A stretch of 64,000 bases of DNA from Myxococcales bacterium (lineage in GTDB: Bacteria > Myxococcota_A > Polyangia > Polyangiales > Houyiibacteriaceae), in NCBI GenBank assembly GCA_029862185.1, contig JAOTXX010000004.1, positions 44,167 through 108,166 of the forward strand, written 5' to 3'. Made by a program: the position numbers and the translations under genes. Numbering within the stretch: the stretch's first letter is position 1; each line of letters begins with the position of its first letter. Shown piece after piece: positions 44,026 through 53,935 of the stretch. The notes below the pieces were generated by a model. The model searched no databases, was not told the DNA's origin, and saw only the letters and a program-made list of their open reading frames with translations.

Positions 44026-45381
44026 ATGGAAGAGCAGCCTGTGTACGATGTCGTCATCGCTGGCGCTGGCCCTGCTGGAGCCACCGCGGCGTACTTTCTC
44101 GCTAAGGGAGGAAAGCGAGTCGCACTCCTCGAAAAGGCGACCTTTCCGCGGGACAAGCGTTGCGGTGATGCTTGGTGCGAGCCCGCGCTCGACATCCTGG
44201 AAGAGATGGGGGTCATCCAGGAGCTCGACGCCGAGGGCGCGGTGCAATGGGTTCGCTCCGGTGGCTTGGTGTCACCCTCGGGACTGAGCTTCACTAGCCC
44301 CGATGAAGGCAAGCGCGAGGGCGCTCCGCGCGTCGCTGCAATCCGACGAATGGTCTGCGACGAACGCATCGCGCGAGCCGCCGCACGAATGGGCGCCGAG
44401 CTGATCGAGGGTGCTTCGGTGAGCGATGTGAAGCTCGGCGATGGGCGATGGGCGGTGCGCTGCAAGGACGGCCGACGTTTTTCTGGTCGATGCCTGATCG
44501 CCGCAGACGGCGCCAAGAGCAAAATCGCACGCGCGCTCGGCGTCGTGAAAACCGGCGCCAATAGTGTTGCGAGCCGGCAGTACATCAAGGGAGGCACACA
44601 TCAGTTCAGCAGCGATGGCGTCCTGCTCTATCCGCCGTATGTGCTCCCGGGCTACGTCGCGCTCTTTCGCCACTCGAACGGAGACATCGATCTCGGCTGC
44701 TACCTGCTTCCCGGAGGCCGAGTACCGCTGACGAAGTTGAAGCCCTTGCTTCAAACCGAGGTTGCCGCGGACCCTTACGTACGCGCAGCGCTGGGCGACC
44801 ACGCGGAACTGTTGGAGCCCCCGGGTCTATCCCCACTTCGCCTAGGCGGTGAGCCGCGAACGCATGGGGAACGACTCCTGGTCTTGGGCGACGCAGCTGG
44901 ACAGACCGATCCACTGACTGGCGAGGGCATTCACACTGCAATGGTCGCCGCGAAGATCGCAGCACGGCTGCTCCACGAGGCCTTCGATGCGGCGGACCTC
45001 AGCGCGCGGCGGCTCTCGGCCTACCATCGCGCCTGGATGAAGGAGTTCGGTCGCGACTTCTCGATATCGGCCGCTGCTGGCCGGGCGATCCAGCGCTTCC
45101 CGGTTCTTTTGGACACCGCGGCGATTGCGGCCCAGCGCCGCGGAGCGAGCTTCATGGATAGCTTCGGCGCGGTCATGACCGGCGTGAAGCCCAAGTCGCT
45201 TTTCCTCTCGCCTCGGATGTCGATTCCCCTCGGGGCGGCGCTACTCGGACTCCTCGGCTCGCGCACACGAACGAAGTATGCGTCCGGGCCGCGCGCCGAA
45301 CCGACGCACGATTTCAGCTTCGCCATCAACGCCCTCCAAATGAGCGCCGGTGGCGCGCCCAAGCCGAGCTTCGTCTACTAG
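44026..45381 (+). CDS. Geranylgeranyl reductase family FAD oxidoreductase
   Basis: 451 aa. FAD motif DVVIAGAGPAGATAAYFLAK, GDAWCEPALDILEEMG, then the second FAD site LLVLGDAAGQTDPLTGEGIH. This family (ChlP/GGR type) saturates isoprenoid chains or hydroxylates aromatic rings. The ATG at 44026 is chosen because the Rossmann motif follows directly. Downstream of the acyl-CoA synthetase. Confidence 0.85.
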   Translation: MEEQPVYDVVIAGAGPAGATAAYFLAKGGKRVALLEKATFPRDKRCGDAWCEPALDILEEMGVIQELDAEGAVQWVRSGGLVSPSGLSFTSPDEGKREGAPRVAAIRRMVCDERIARAAARMGAELIEGASVSDVKLGDGRWAVRCKDGRRFSGRCLIAADGAKSKIARALGVVKTGANSVASRQYIKGGTHQFSSDGVLLYPPYVLPGYVALFRHSNGDIDLGCYLLPGGRVPLTKLKPLLQTEVAADPYVRAALGDHAELLEPPGLSPLRLGGEPRTHGERLLVLGDAAGQTDPLTGEGIHTAMVAAKIAARLLHEAFDAADLSARRLSAYHRAWMKEFGRDFSISAAAGRAIQRFPVLLDTAAIAAQRRGASFMDSFGAVMTGVKPKSLFLSPRMSIPLGAALLGLLGSRTRTKYASGPRAEPTHDFSFAINALQMSAGGAPKPSFVY

Positions 45382-45397
45382 ACTCACGCCGAATACG

Positions 45398-45904
45398 ATG
45401 ACGCGACGCCGGACACGACCGGATACCTCGAGCATTCCCGGTTACATCACGCCGGAGGGATACAGGCGTTTCGAGGAAGAGGCGGAACGGCTTTGGAACG
45501 TCGATCGCCCAAAGATGGCAAAGGCGGTGCAGGTTGCGGCGGCCGAGGGCGACCGGTCCGAAAACGCGGAGTATCAGTACAGCAAGCAGCGCCTCGCTGC
45601 GATCGATCGGCGACTACGCTTCTTGGGAAAGCGGCTCAAGGTACTGACCATCGTCGACGAGAAGCCGCCCGACGACGGCCGGGTCTACTTCGGAAGCTGG
45701 GTCACGATTGAAGACGAGGACGGGGAAACGCAGACCTACCGCATCGTTGGACCCGACGAAATCGACGCCCAGAAGAAGTGGATCAGCATGGAGTCACCCG
45801 TCGGAAAGGCTCTCTTGTCGCGCGAGCTGGGCGACGAAATCACGCTCCGTCGCCCAAAGGGCGAGGTGATCTGCGAGATCACCGAAGTGCGCAACACGCC
45901 CTAG
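45398..45904 (+). CDS. greB: Transcription elongation factor GreB
   Basis: 168 aa, close to E. coli GreB (158). Coiled-coil N-domain with the acidic tip EGDRSENAEYQYSKQRL that directs RNA polymerase transcript cleavage, then the FKBP-like domain (VTIEDEDGETQTYRIVGPDE, DEITLRRPKGEVICEI). Rescues backtracked RNA polymerase. ATG 45398 chosen; an in-frame start further upstream would overlap the flavoprotein gene. Its stop overlaps the convergent truncated gene by 4 bases. Confidence 0.93.
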   Translation: MTRRRTRPDTSSIPGYITPEGYRRFEEEAERLWNVDRPKMAKAVQVAAAEGDRSENAEYQYSKQRLAAIDRRLRFLGKRLKVLTIVDEKPPDDGRVYFGSWVTIEDEDGETQTYRIVGPDEIDAQKKWISMESPVGKALLSRELGDEITLRRPKGEVICEITEVRNTP

Positions 45905-46464
45905 TTCTCGGTTCCCAGAACCCCGACACCGACGCGCCAGACCTGCGCACCAAGGAGGTTGGTCACGTAAAGCGAACAGGGATCGTACTCACCTTGGCCG
46001 AACGCGAGGCTCGCAGCCTTGTCCACCCCTTCGGCGATGATGGTGACGGTTCCATCGGGCTTCACCTGAGCGATCTCGTCGTTGATGTTCAGCGCAACGT
46101 ACACACTGCCTTCGCTGTCGATGGCAACGCCGTCCGGCGTCGAGGCTGCACCGAAGCTGACCCATTGCTCCGGCGTCCCCGCCTCGCCTTCCTCACTGAC
46201 GGGCACGCGCCAAAGGCCGACGCCTTCGAATGTCGCAGCGATGCAAAGCGTTCGATTATCGAGCGAGAAAACCATGCCGTTGGGCGTCGGCACGCCCTGG
46301 GCCCAGACGGAGACGTCCCCATCGAGGGTGACCTCCCCGATGGTGTCGGTTCCGGTGCTGTCATCGGACACCATGGTCGTGCCCCAGGGGGTCGTCACGA
46401 CGAAGTTGGGTGCGCCGAGACCATCTGCAATCGCCGCCGACACGCCGTTAGTCGGATCGACGCG
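45901..46464 (-). pseudogene. 5'-truncated SMP-30/NHL-type beta-propeller gene
   Basis: About 187 codons remain of a six-bladed beta-propeller protein (normally about 300 aa). Visible blades: RVDPTNGVSAAIADGLGAPN, VSVWAQGVPTPNGMVFSLDN, FGAASTPDGVAIDSEGSVYV. The homologous frame starts abruptly after TAA (46465-46467) with no signal peptide, and GTG 46443 is only a fortuitous start. Truncated exactly where the opposite-strand PKS remnant begins. Confidence 0.6.
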
Positions 46465-47229
46465 TTAGCGCATGCGGCTGGGCTCGAGGGCTTCGGCGAG
46501 GTCAGCAAGGCGCTCTTTCCGGACCGGCACATCCGCGCCACCGAAGGCGTTGATATCCTCGCGCCGTTCAAGTTCTATCGCGACGAGCCGAGAACGCTCA
46601 TCTTGATGGCGCAGTTCACCAGCGAGGGCGCCGAGCTGCTGGCGCGCTGCCGGTTGATCGGCACGCGATCGATCGTCGGTAGAGACGAGGCCAAGACCCA
46701 TTTCACCGCAACCGTCCGGCTGGCGCGCAGGCCTGCCGACAGAGACAGATTCGAAGCACCGCCTCACGCTTCCGGTGCGAGCGTGGCGGAAAAGGACATT
46801 TACCAGGTCTACTTCCACGGCCCCGCCTATCAGGTGCTGGACACCGCCTGGCGCGACAACGGAGTCGTGGTTGGCCGGATGCGCGAGCAGCTCCCCGACG
46901 ATCGCCAGCCCGCGGACCTCGAAATGGTCACTGAGCCAAGGCTGCTCGAGCTCTGTTTCCAGACCGCAGGCGTATGGCAGATCGGCACGACCGGCCGGAT
47001 GGGCTTGCCGCAGCACATCGACGAGGTGAAAGTGATTCGGTCCGCAGACGAGATCGAAGGGCGCCTGCACGCGGTGGTGCGTCCGAGGAACGGCGGAAAA
47101 TCGTTCGATGCGCATGTCACGGATGAAGTCGGCAACCTATACGTGGTACTCCGTGGATACCAGACGGCCGAGCTTCCGGAGGACGTCGATCCGGACAAGC
47201 GTAGGCCTCTCCGGGCGGCGATGGACTGA
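46462..47229 (+). pseudogene. 5'-truncated polyketide synthase, C-terminal dehydratase remnant
   Basis: About 255 residues matching the product-template/dehydratase (PS-DH) region at the C-terminus of large PKS-type proteins: ALAHAAGLEGFGEVSKALFP, VDILAPFKFYRDEPRTL, CRLIGTRSIVG, THFTATVRLARRP and a double hot-dog pattern (YQVYFHGPAYQVLDTAW). No start or upstream KS/AT domains remain; everything left of about 46460 is the antisense of other genes. It ends 6 bases before the carboxylase start, as expected for a former operon partner. Confidence 0.65.
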
Positions 47230-47235
47230 ACGAAG

Positions 47236-50200
47236 ATGGGCAGCTCGACCTTCAAACGAATCGCGATCGTGAACCGCGGCGAACCGGCGATGCGATTCAT
47301 CATCGCAGCGCGAGAGTACGGGCACGAGCATCGCGACTCGCTTCACACGATCGCGCTCTACACGGACCCCGACCGCCGGGCGATGTTCGTACGCGAGGCC
47401 GACGAAGCCTATTCGCTTGGCCCGGCAACCTTTTTGACTAACGAAGGCCATCGCAAGTCGAGCTACCTCGACTATGATCGCCTCGAACGCGCTTTGATCG
47501 AAACGCGCGCGGAGGCCGTTTGGCCCGGATGGGGCTTCGTCGCCGAGCACCCCGGGTTTGCTGATCTCTGCGAGCGACTCGGGATCGTCTTCATCGGTCC
47601 AACGGGCGACATGATGCGCCAGCTGGGCGACAAGATCGCCTCCAAGCAGCTCGCCGAGAAGGCGGACGTTCCGGTCGCCCCATGGAGTGGCGGTGAAGTC
47701 GCAACCCTCGAAGATGCGCGCAAGCACGCGGCGCGCCTCGGCTACCCCCTGATGATCAAGGCGACCGCGGGCGGCGGAGGCCGTGGGATTCGCCGCGTGC
47801 AAAGCGAGTCCGAGCTGGCCGATGCGTTTCGAAGTGCGCGGTCGGAGGCGGAGAAGTCTTTCGGAAACGCCGCGGTGTTTCTCGAACGAATGGTGACCGG
47901 TGCGCGCCACGTCGAGGTCCAGATCATCGCGGATAACGAAGGAACGACTTGGGCGCTGGGGGTGCGCGACTGTACCGTCCAACGACGCAACCAGAAGATC
48001 CTCGAAGAGACTCCGCCGCCGGCATTGACCGCAGAGCAGCAAAGCGAGCTCGAGCAAGCCGCGACTAGGCTGACGCAAGCGATCGGCTATCGAAACGCGG
48101 GAACGGTCGAATTTCTCTACCACCAGCCCACGCAACAGTTCTCGTTCATGGAAGTCAACGCGCGGCTGCAAGTCGAGCACCCTGTCTCGGAGATGGTCAC
48201 CGGCGCCGACCTTGTGAAGCTGCAGATCCACGTCGCGCGGGGTGGTCGACTTGACGCGGAGCCGCCGATCAAGCGTGGGCACGCAATCGAAGCGCGGCTC
48301 AACGCCGAGGATCCGGAAGACAACTTCGCGCCCTCGCCGGGACTCGTCGAACAACTTCGACTGGCCAGCGGCCCCGGCCTCCGGGTCGATACCGGCATCG
48401 CTGAAGGCGACCGAATCCCGTCTGAATTCGATTCCATGATCGCCAAGATCATTGCCTATGGGCGGACGCGCGAGGAGTCGCTCGCTCGGCTTCGGCGGGC
48501 GCTCCTCGAGAGCGAGGTCGTGATTCGGGGTGGCGCCTCCAACAAGGGCTTCCTGCTCGGCTTGGTCGACAACCCAGCGGTCCGCTCTGCTGAGGTCGAC
48601 GTTGGCTGGGTCGATCGCGTCGTCGCTGAAGGAAGGCACCTGCCCCGCGAAGGCGCGGAGCTCGCCCTCCTGCAGGCCGCGATCGAAACCTACGACGCCG
48701 AGCTCGATGTGGAACGCGCACAGTTCTACACCGCTGCGGCGCGTGGACGTCCTCAGGTGGAAGACACACACGGGCACGCGATGGAGCTCACCCACGCGGG
48801 CCATACCTATGAGCTCACCGTATTTCGCCTCGGCCCACGCCGCTACCGTATCGAAGTCGATGGACAGCGTATCGAGGTCGTGGTCGAGCGCTTCGAAGGC
48901 GCGGAGCGAAGGCTCCAAGTCGGCAATCGGCACGTTCGAATTCAATCGGTCGACCAGGGGCTGAGCGTGCTCGTGGAAGTCGACGGTGTGCCGCACCGCA
49001 TCTCGCGAGATCGTGGCGGCCTCGTTCGGTCGCCGTCGCCAGCGGTCGTGGTCAATGTGCTCGTCTCCGAAGGCCAGGAGGTCGCGGTCGGAGATGGGCT
49101 CGTCGTCCTCGAAGCCATGAAGATGGAAATGGTCATCGGCGCCAAGTTTGCCGGCAAGGTGCGCGAGGTCATGGTGATGAACAACGTGCAGCTCGGGATC
49201 GGCGCGCCGATGTTGCTCATCGAGCCGAGCGACGTGGAAGCCAGCACTGCGTCTGACGAGCGCTTGGAGTTTTCGAAGTTGGTCCCCGAGCGCGACCCCA
49301 ATTACTCGAACTACAAGCACAATCTGACCGAGCTTCAGCGCCTGATCATGGGCTTCGACGCCGACCGGGTGGAGCTCTCACGTGAGATCGCGGATGGAAA
49401 GATCGTCACTGCGAGCGTTGCTCCAGACGATCCTGCGCGGATTACGCTCGAAGACGAGATTCTAAATGTCTTCGTGGACCTCTGCTCTCTGTTCCGGCGA
49501 CAGTCGCGCTACGAAGAAGGCTCCGAGGACTTCGGCAAACACACCGCCGAGGAGTATCTGTTTACCTTCCTTCGTGACCTGGTGGTTCGTCGCGAAGAGG
49601 AGCTGCCGGCTTCGTTCGTTTCCAAGCTCCGACGGGCCATCGGCCACTATGGTCTGGCCGAGATCCAGCGCAACGCCGAGCTGCAGAGGGTGCTGTTTCG
49701 GATCTGCAAGGGAAACAAACGAATCGACGAACAGATCGCACCGGTGCTGAGCTTGCTTCAAAGCCGACTCGATCACGTCAGCTCGCTTCGCGAGGCGGCT
49801 GGGGATGGCTTTCGCGAGCTATTGTCTCGAATGATCGCCGAGACTCAGGATCGCTACCCCACCATCCACGATCTGGCCCGCGAGCTGCAGTACCACTACT
49901 TCGAGCGGCCCATTCAGGAGCGCGTCGAGAAGGAGACACTCGCCAGGGTAGATCAAATCCTCTCGAACCTGGTCGCGGACCCACAGGGGCAGGACCGAGC
50001 CGCACGAATCGCCGAGCTCGTCGCCGTTCCCCATCCACTCAAGGGGTTCATGTCGCGTCGGCTGGACGAGGCGAGCCAGTACGAGCGCCTCATCATGCTC
50101 GAAACCCTAGCCCGCCGATACTACAAGATGTGCGATCTAAGGGACTTCGAACTGATTTCCAGTGGGGACATTGACGTTTCCAAGTGCTGGTACGAGTACG

Positions 50201-52797
50201 AGGGAAAGAAGATTCACTTCTTCGCCACGCACATCGCCGGCGAGCAACTCCCTCATGCAATCACCGAGCTGGAGCGTCACGTCGAAGCCGTTCCGGCAGC
50301 CGACGACGTCGTCGTCGACTTCTATGTGTTGCATCGCGACGCGCTCGAGAGCCCGGACAAGACGTCAGAGGGGCTCAGGCGCATGCTTGGAACGTTTGCG
50401 CCTTCGAGGCCGGTCCGAAGGGTCATCGTCTCGGTGACGGGAAATGAAACCGGTCTACGAGCAAACGAGCTGCAGGCGTTCACTTTCCGAATGGGCGCGG
50501 ATGGCCTTCGCGAGGAGCTCATATACCGCGGCATGCATTCGATGCTGAGCAAACGCCTGCTCTTGTGGCGCTTGAAAGACCTGAGCACGGAGCGCGTCGA
50601 GTCGGCCGAAGACGTGAATCTATATCGTGTCACCGGCAAGGACGAACGTCTCATTTGTCTCGCCGAAGTGCGCGATCTGACGCCGGTGCGTGACGCAGCG
50701 GGCCGCGTGGTCGCTCTACCGAATCTCGAGCGAACTCTTTCCAAGTGCCTCGTTGCGATTCGACGTGAGCAGAGCACGAGACCCTCCGGCAAGCGGTTTC
50801 AGTGGAACCGCGTTCATTTGTTTCTCTGGCCGCCACTGGACCTCAGCCAAGATGAAATCAACGGCATCATTCACAAGCTGGCGCCGGAGACGACGGGGCT
50901 TGGGCTGGAGCGCATCGTGGTCCAGGGCACCATTCGCAACCCAGCCAGCGGCAAGCTGGAGGAAAAGCTCCTCGACGTATCGAATCGTGGCCGCAGCGGG
51001 CTCCGCATTCGCCTTCGCGATTTGCCGACCTATCCGATGAGGCCCCGCAGCGCGTACGAGCAAAACGTGGTGCGTTTGAGCCAGCGGGGTCTGATGCACC
51101 CGTACGAGATCATCGCCATGCTCACGCCCGGCGAAGACAGTGACGTCCAATCGGATTTCCCGCGGGGCGAGTTTCGCGAGCTCGACCTCGATGAGGCCGG
51201 GCAGCTCGTCCCGGTGGAGAGGCCACCCGGAAGCAACAGCGCCAACATCATCGTCGGCCTGCTGACGAGCTTCACCGACAAGTATCCCGAAGGGATGACG
51301 CGCGTTGCACTCCTGGGGGACCCGAGTCGAGGTATGGGCGCTCTGGCGGAACCCGAGTGCCGGCGCATCATCGCGGGCCTCGACCTGGCGGAGCAGATGC
51401 AAGTGCCGTTGGAATGGTACGCGGTGTCGGCAGGCGCCAAGATCTCGATGGAAAGCGGTACCGAGAACATGGACTGGATCTCGGCGGTCTTGCGCCGACT
51501 GATCGAGTTCACGCAGGCAGGCTTGGAGGTCAATGTTCTCGTCTGCGGCATCAACGTGGGCGCTCAACCGTACTGGAACGCCGAGGCGACGATGCTCATG
51601 CACACCAAGGGCGTCCTCATCATGTGCCCGGGCAGCGCGATGGTGCTGACCGGCAAGCAGGCCCTCGACTACTCGGGCGGCGTATCCGCGGAAGACAACG
51701 CGGGGATCGGCGGATACGATCGAATCATGGGACCCAATGGTCAGGCGCAATACGCTGCGCGCGACCTTGCGGACGGCTGCCACATTCTTCTTCGACACTA
51801 CGACCACAGCTACGTGATGCCGGGAGAGCGCTTTCCGCGACGCGCCGCGACGAAAGATGCAATCGACCGGGACGTTTGCGATGCACCGCACGGCCATGTC
51901 GGCGCTTCGACTTTCGCGACGGTGGGGGAGGTGTTCGATCCGAAAACCAATCCGGGCCGAAAACGCCCCTTCGACATTCGCAAGGTCATGCGCTCCGCGA
52001 CCGACCAGGATCACGACGTGCTCGAACGATGGTACGGCATGCGCGACGCGGAAGCGGCCGTGGTGTGGGACGCGCACATCGGCGGGTTCCCAGTCTGTTT
52101 GATTGGACTCGAATCACAGCCCTTGTCGCGGCTCGGCTTCGTCCCGGCAGATGGCCCTGCAACTTGGACAGCGGGAACCTTGTTCCCGATGTCTTCGAAG
52201 AAAGTCGCCCGCGCGATCAACGCGGCAAGCAGCAACCGACCAGTGGTCGTGCTGGCGAATCTATCCGGCTTCGATGGGTCTCCGGAGTCCTTGAGACAGC
52301 TTCAGCTCGAGTACGGTGCCGAGATCGGCCGCGCGGTGGTCAACTTCAAGGGGCCGATGGTGTTCTTGGTGATCTCTCGATATCACGGAGGGGCATTCGT
52401 GGTCTTTTCCAACAAGTTGAATCCGTCGTTGGAGGTCTCCGCACTCGAACACACCTATGCGTCGGTCATCGGCGGCGCGCCTGCAGCGGCGGTGGTGTTC
52501 GCAGGATCCGTTCGCAAGCGAACCCTCTCGGATGAGCGGATGATGGCACTGCAGCGAGAGCTCGATCGGGCGGTCGGCGTCGAACGGGTGGCGCTCAGGG
52601 ATCGCCTCAGCAAGATGAAGAAGGTCGTCCATTCGGAAAAGCTGCGCGAGGTGGCCGAGGAGTTCGACAGCGTCCACAGTGTTCATCGGGCGCTGGAGGT
52701 CGGCTCCGTCCACCGAATCATTCCCGCCAGTACCCTGCGCCCCTACCTGGTGGATGCGATCGAGCGCGGCATTCAACGCGAACAGTCCGAAGGATGA
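47236..52797 (+). CDS. Single-chain acyl-CoA carboxylase (BC-BCCP-central-CT)
   Basis: 1853 aa. Biotin carboxylase 1-450 (KATAGGGGRGIRRV ATP-grasp; EVNARLQVEHPVSEM). Biotinyl domain with the Lys in VLEAMKMEM (about residue 626). A central region of about 650 residues resembling the eukaryotic ACC central domain (RLLLWRLKDL, DERLICLAEVRDLTPVRD, WNRVHLFLWPPL). Carboxyltransferase from about 1330 (EPECRRIIAGLDLAEQMQVP, SAGAKISMESGTENMDW, MLMHTKGVLIMCPGSAMVLT, GGVSAEDNAGIGGYDRIMGP). All functions sit on one chain as in eukaryotic ACC, unlike the separate bacterial subunits. Makes malonyl-CoA or a longer carboxyacyl-CoA, probably for the lost PKS. Confidence 0.92.
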   Translation: MGSSTFKRIAIVNRGEPAMRFIIAAREYGHEHRDSLHTIALYTDPDRRAMFVREADEAYSLGPATFLTNEGHRKSSYLDYDRLERALIETRAEAVWPGWGFVAEHPGFADLCERLGIVFIGPTGDMMRQLGDKIASKQLAEKADVPVAPWSGGEVATLEDARKHAARLGYPLMIKATAGGGGRGIRRVQSESELADAFRSARSEAEKSFGNAAVFLERMVTGARHVEVQIIADNEGTTWALGVRDCTVQRRNQKILEETPPPALTAEQQSELEQAATRLTQAIGYRNAGTVEFLYHQPTQQFSFMEVNARLQVEHPVSEMVTGADLVKLQIHVARGGRLDAEPPIKRGHAIEARLNAEDPEDNFAPSPGLVEQLRLASGPGLRVDTGIAEGDRIPSEFDSMIAKIIAYGRTREESLARLRRALLESEVVIRGGASNKGFLLGLVDNPAVRSAEVDVGWVDRVVAEGRHLPREGAELALLQAAIETYDAELDVERAQFYTAAARGRPQVEDTHGHAMELTHAGHTYELTVFRLGPRRYRIEVDGQRIEVVVERFEGAERRLQVGNRHVRIQSVDQGLSVLVEVDGVPHRISRDRGGLVRSPSPAVVVNVLVSEGQEVAVGDGLVVLEAMKMEMVIGAKFAGKVREVMVMNNVQLGIGAPMLLIEPSDVEASTASDERLEFSKLVPERDPNYSNYKHNLTELQRLIMGFDADRVELSREIADGKIVTASVAPDDPARITLEDEILNVFVDLCSLFRRQSRYEEGSEDFGKHTAEEYLFTFLRDLVVRREEELPASFVSKLRRAIGHYGLAEIQRNAELQRVLFRICKGNKRIDEQIAPVLSLLQSRLDHVSSLREAAGDGFRELLSRMIAETQDRYPTIHDLARELQYHYFERPIQERVEKETLARVDQILSNLVADPQGQDRAARIAELVAVPHPLKGFMSRRLDEASQYERLIMLETLARRYYKMCDLRDFELISSGDIDVSKCWYEYEGKKIHFFATHIAGEQLPHAITELERHVEAVPAADDVVVDFYVLHRDALESPDKTSEGLRRMLGTFAPSRPVRRVIVSVTGNETGLRANELQAFTFRMGADGLREELIYRGMHSMLSKRLLLWRLKDLSTERVESAEDVNLYRVTGKDERLICLAEVRDLTPVRDAAGRVVALPNLERTLSKCLVAIRREQSTRPSGKRFQWNRVHLFLWPPLDLSQDEINGIIHKLAPETTGLGLERIVVQGTIRNPASGKLEEKLLDVSNRGRSGLRIRLRDLPTYPMRPRSAYEQNVVRLSQRGLMHPYEIIAMLTPGEDSDVQSDFPRGEFRELDLDEAGQLVPVERPPGSNSANIIVGLLTSFTDKYPEGMTRVALLGDPSRGMGALAEPECRRIIAGLDLAEQMQVPLEWYAVSAGAKISMESGTENMDWISAVLRRLIEFTQAGLEVNVLVCGINVGAQPYWNAEATMLMHTKGVLIMCPGSAMVLTGKQALDYSGGVSAEDNAGIGGYDRIMGPNGQAQYAARDLADGCHILLRHYDHSYVMPGERFPRRAATKDAIDRDVCDAPHGHVGASTFATVGEVFDPKTNPGRKRPFDIRKVMRSATDQDHDVLERWYGMRDAEAAVVWDAHIGGFPVCLIGLESQPLSRLGFVPADGPATWTAGTLFPMSSKKVARAINAASSNRPVVVLANLSGFDGSPESLRQLQLEYGAEIGRAVVNFKGPMVFLVISRYHGGAFVVFSNKLNPSLEVSALEHTYASVIGGAPAAAVVFAGSVRKRTLSDERMMALQRELDRAVGVERVALRDRLSKMKKVVHSEKLREVAEEFDSVHSVHRALEVGSVHRIIPASTLRPYLVDAIERGIQREQSEG

Positions 52798-53552
52798 CGA
52801 TACGCTGGCGACTCCTTTCTGCATCGGCATTGCCGGAAGGGGACGACTGGCTCGGCCCGGATGAACAAAAGGTCTTGGCGGGCCTCCAATTTCCGAAGCG
52901 CCGTGCTGAGTGGAGGCTCGGACGGTTCGTGGCGAAACCCGCAGTGTCTTGGATCGCCGGGATCGATGACTTCAATCGAATTCAGATCATTGGAGCAGAG
53001 GACGGCGCTCCCGAAGCATGGATCGACGGACGAAGGGTCAGCTCGGAAATCTCGATCAGCCATCGCGAGGGACTGGCTGCCTGCGTAATCGCACAGGGAA
53101 CGAGAGTCGGCTGCGACCTGGAGGCAGTCGAGCCGCGCAGCTCGCGCTTCGTTAAAGACTTCTTCACCGAGCAAGAACGCAGGGCGGTCGATACCACGGC
53201 TGGAGCTCACCGAGATCGTCATGTTGCTTTGACCTGGAGCGCCAAGGAAAGCGCACTCAAGGTTTTGCGAGTGGGTTTACGGCGGGACACGCGTAGCGTC
53301 GAAGTGGAGATCGACGATGTCGAAGCTGTCCAAACCGGATGGCATACTTTGCGCGCCACCATCAGCCCAGAGGGCCAAACGTTTCAAGGATGGTGGCGCC
53401 AAGAAGGCGAGACCGTGTTGACGATCGTTGGCGACCAGGAAACGCGGTCGAGCCCTACGCCGATTAGCGGGGAGCCAGGGCCATCCCTGCCGCAGCGATC
53501 GTGGCCAACCCCATTAGGCACCAAATCGAGAGAAACGTGTAGCCCAACTTGA
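52794..53552 (+). CDS. 4'-phosphopantetheinyl transferase (Sfp type)
   Basis: 252 aa. Core motifs SISHREGLAACVI, GCDLEAVEPRS and WSAKESALKVL carry the Mg/CoA-binding residues. It activates acyl carrier domains of PKS or fatty-acid synthases. ATGA overlap with the carboxylase stop. The last 30 or so residues run antisense into the convergent membrane gene and look unstructured, so the native C-terminus may be shorter. Confidence 0.9.
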   Translation: MTIRWRLLSASALPEGDDWLGPDEQKVLAGLQFPKRRAEWRLGRFVAKPAVSWIAGIDDFNRIQIIGAEDGAPEAWIDGRRVSSEISISHREGLAACVIAQGTRVGCDLEAVEPRSSRFVKDFFTEQERRAVDTTAGAHRDRHVALTWSAKESALKVLRVGLRRDTRSVEVEIDDVEAVQTGWHTLRATISPEGQTFQGWWRQEGETVLTIVGDQETRSSPTPISGEPGPSLPQRSWPTPLGTKSRETCSPT

Positions 53553-53898
53553 GACTTTTGGCTGCGCCAACTCGAAACCCACGGCTCCGCATCGCAAGGC
53601 GAGTGAAGATCCCGCGACCGGCGAAGTAGACGTACATCCCGCCCCCAACGAGCCCAAAGTACGCCCACGCTGGCTCGTCGAGGATGAGCAGAAGCGCTGC
53701 GGCCAACATGGTCCAGAGCGTGAAGAAATCCCAAGCCGCTTCACCGCGGATGTCGGCCCAGTAGACGGGCTCTACGTCTTCCTGCGCTTCCGAAAGGCCG
53801 AGCCTCACTCCGGTCTTCGGCATGAGCCATACGATCGTCTGTCCTCCCCAGCAGAGCAGCGACAGCACGACCAGCACGATCCCGGCGAAAATTCTCAT
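53464..53898 (-). CDS. Hypothetical membrane protein, four spans
   Basis: 144 aa with four hydrophobic segments (IFAGIVLVVLSLLCWGG, FFTLWTMLAAALLLIL, AYFGLVGGGMYVYFAG, LSIWCLMGLATIAAAGMAL). No family recognised. Overlaps the PPTase 3' end by 89 bases. Confidence 0.7.
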   Translation of the reverse strand: MRIFAGIVLVVLSLLCWGGQTIVWLMPKTGVRLGLSEAQEDVEPVYWADIRGEAAWDFFTLWTMLAAALLLILDEPAWAYFGLVGGGMYVYFAGRGIFTRLAMRSRGFRVGAAKSLKLGYTFLSIWCLMGLATIAAAGMALAPR

Positions 53899-53935
53899 TT
53901 GGATACGATCCCCACTCGATGAACAATTCGTTGAC

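Noticed and set aside
45778..46461. Upstream extension of the PKS dehydratase frame
   Set aside because: This part is antisense to the beta-propeller remnant and overlaps GreB; homology begins only at about 46460.
47137..49320. Long antisense ORF opposite the carboxylase (727 aa)
   Set aside because: Composition is that of a GC-driven antisense shadow; the plus strand encodes clear BC and BCCP domains.
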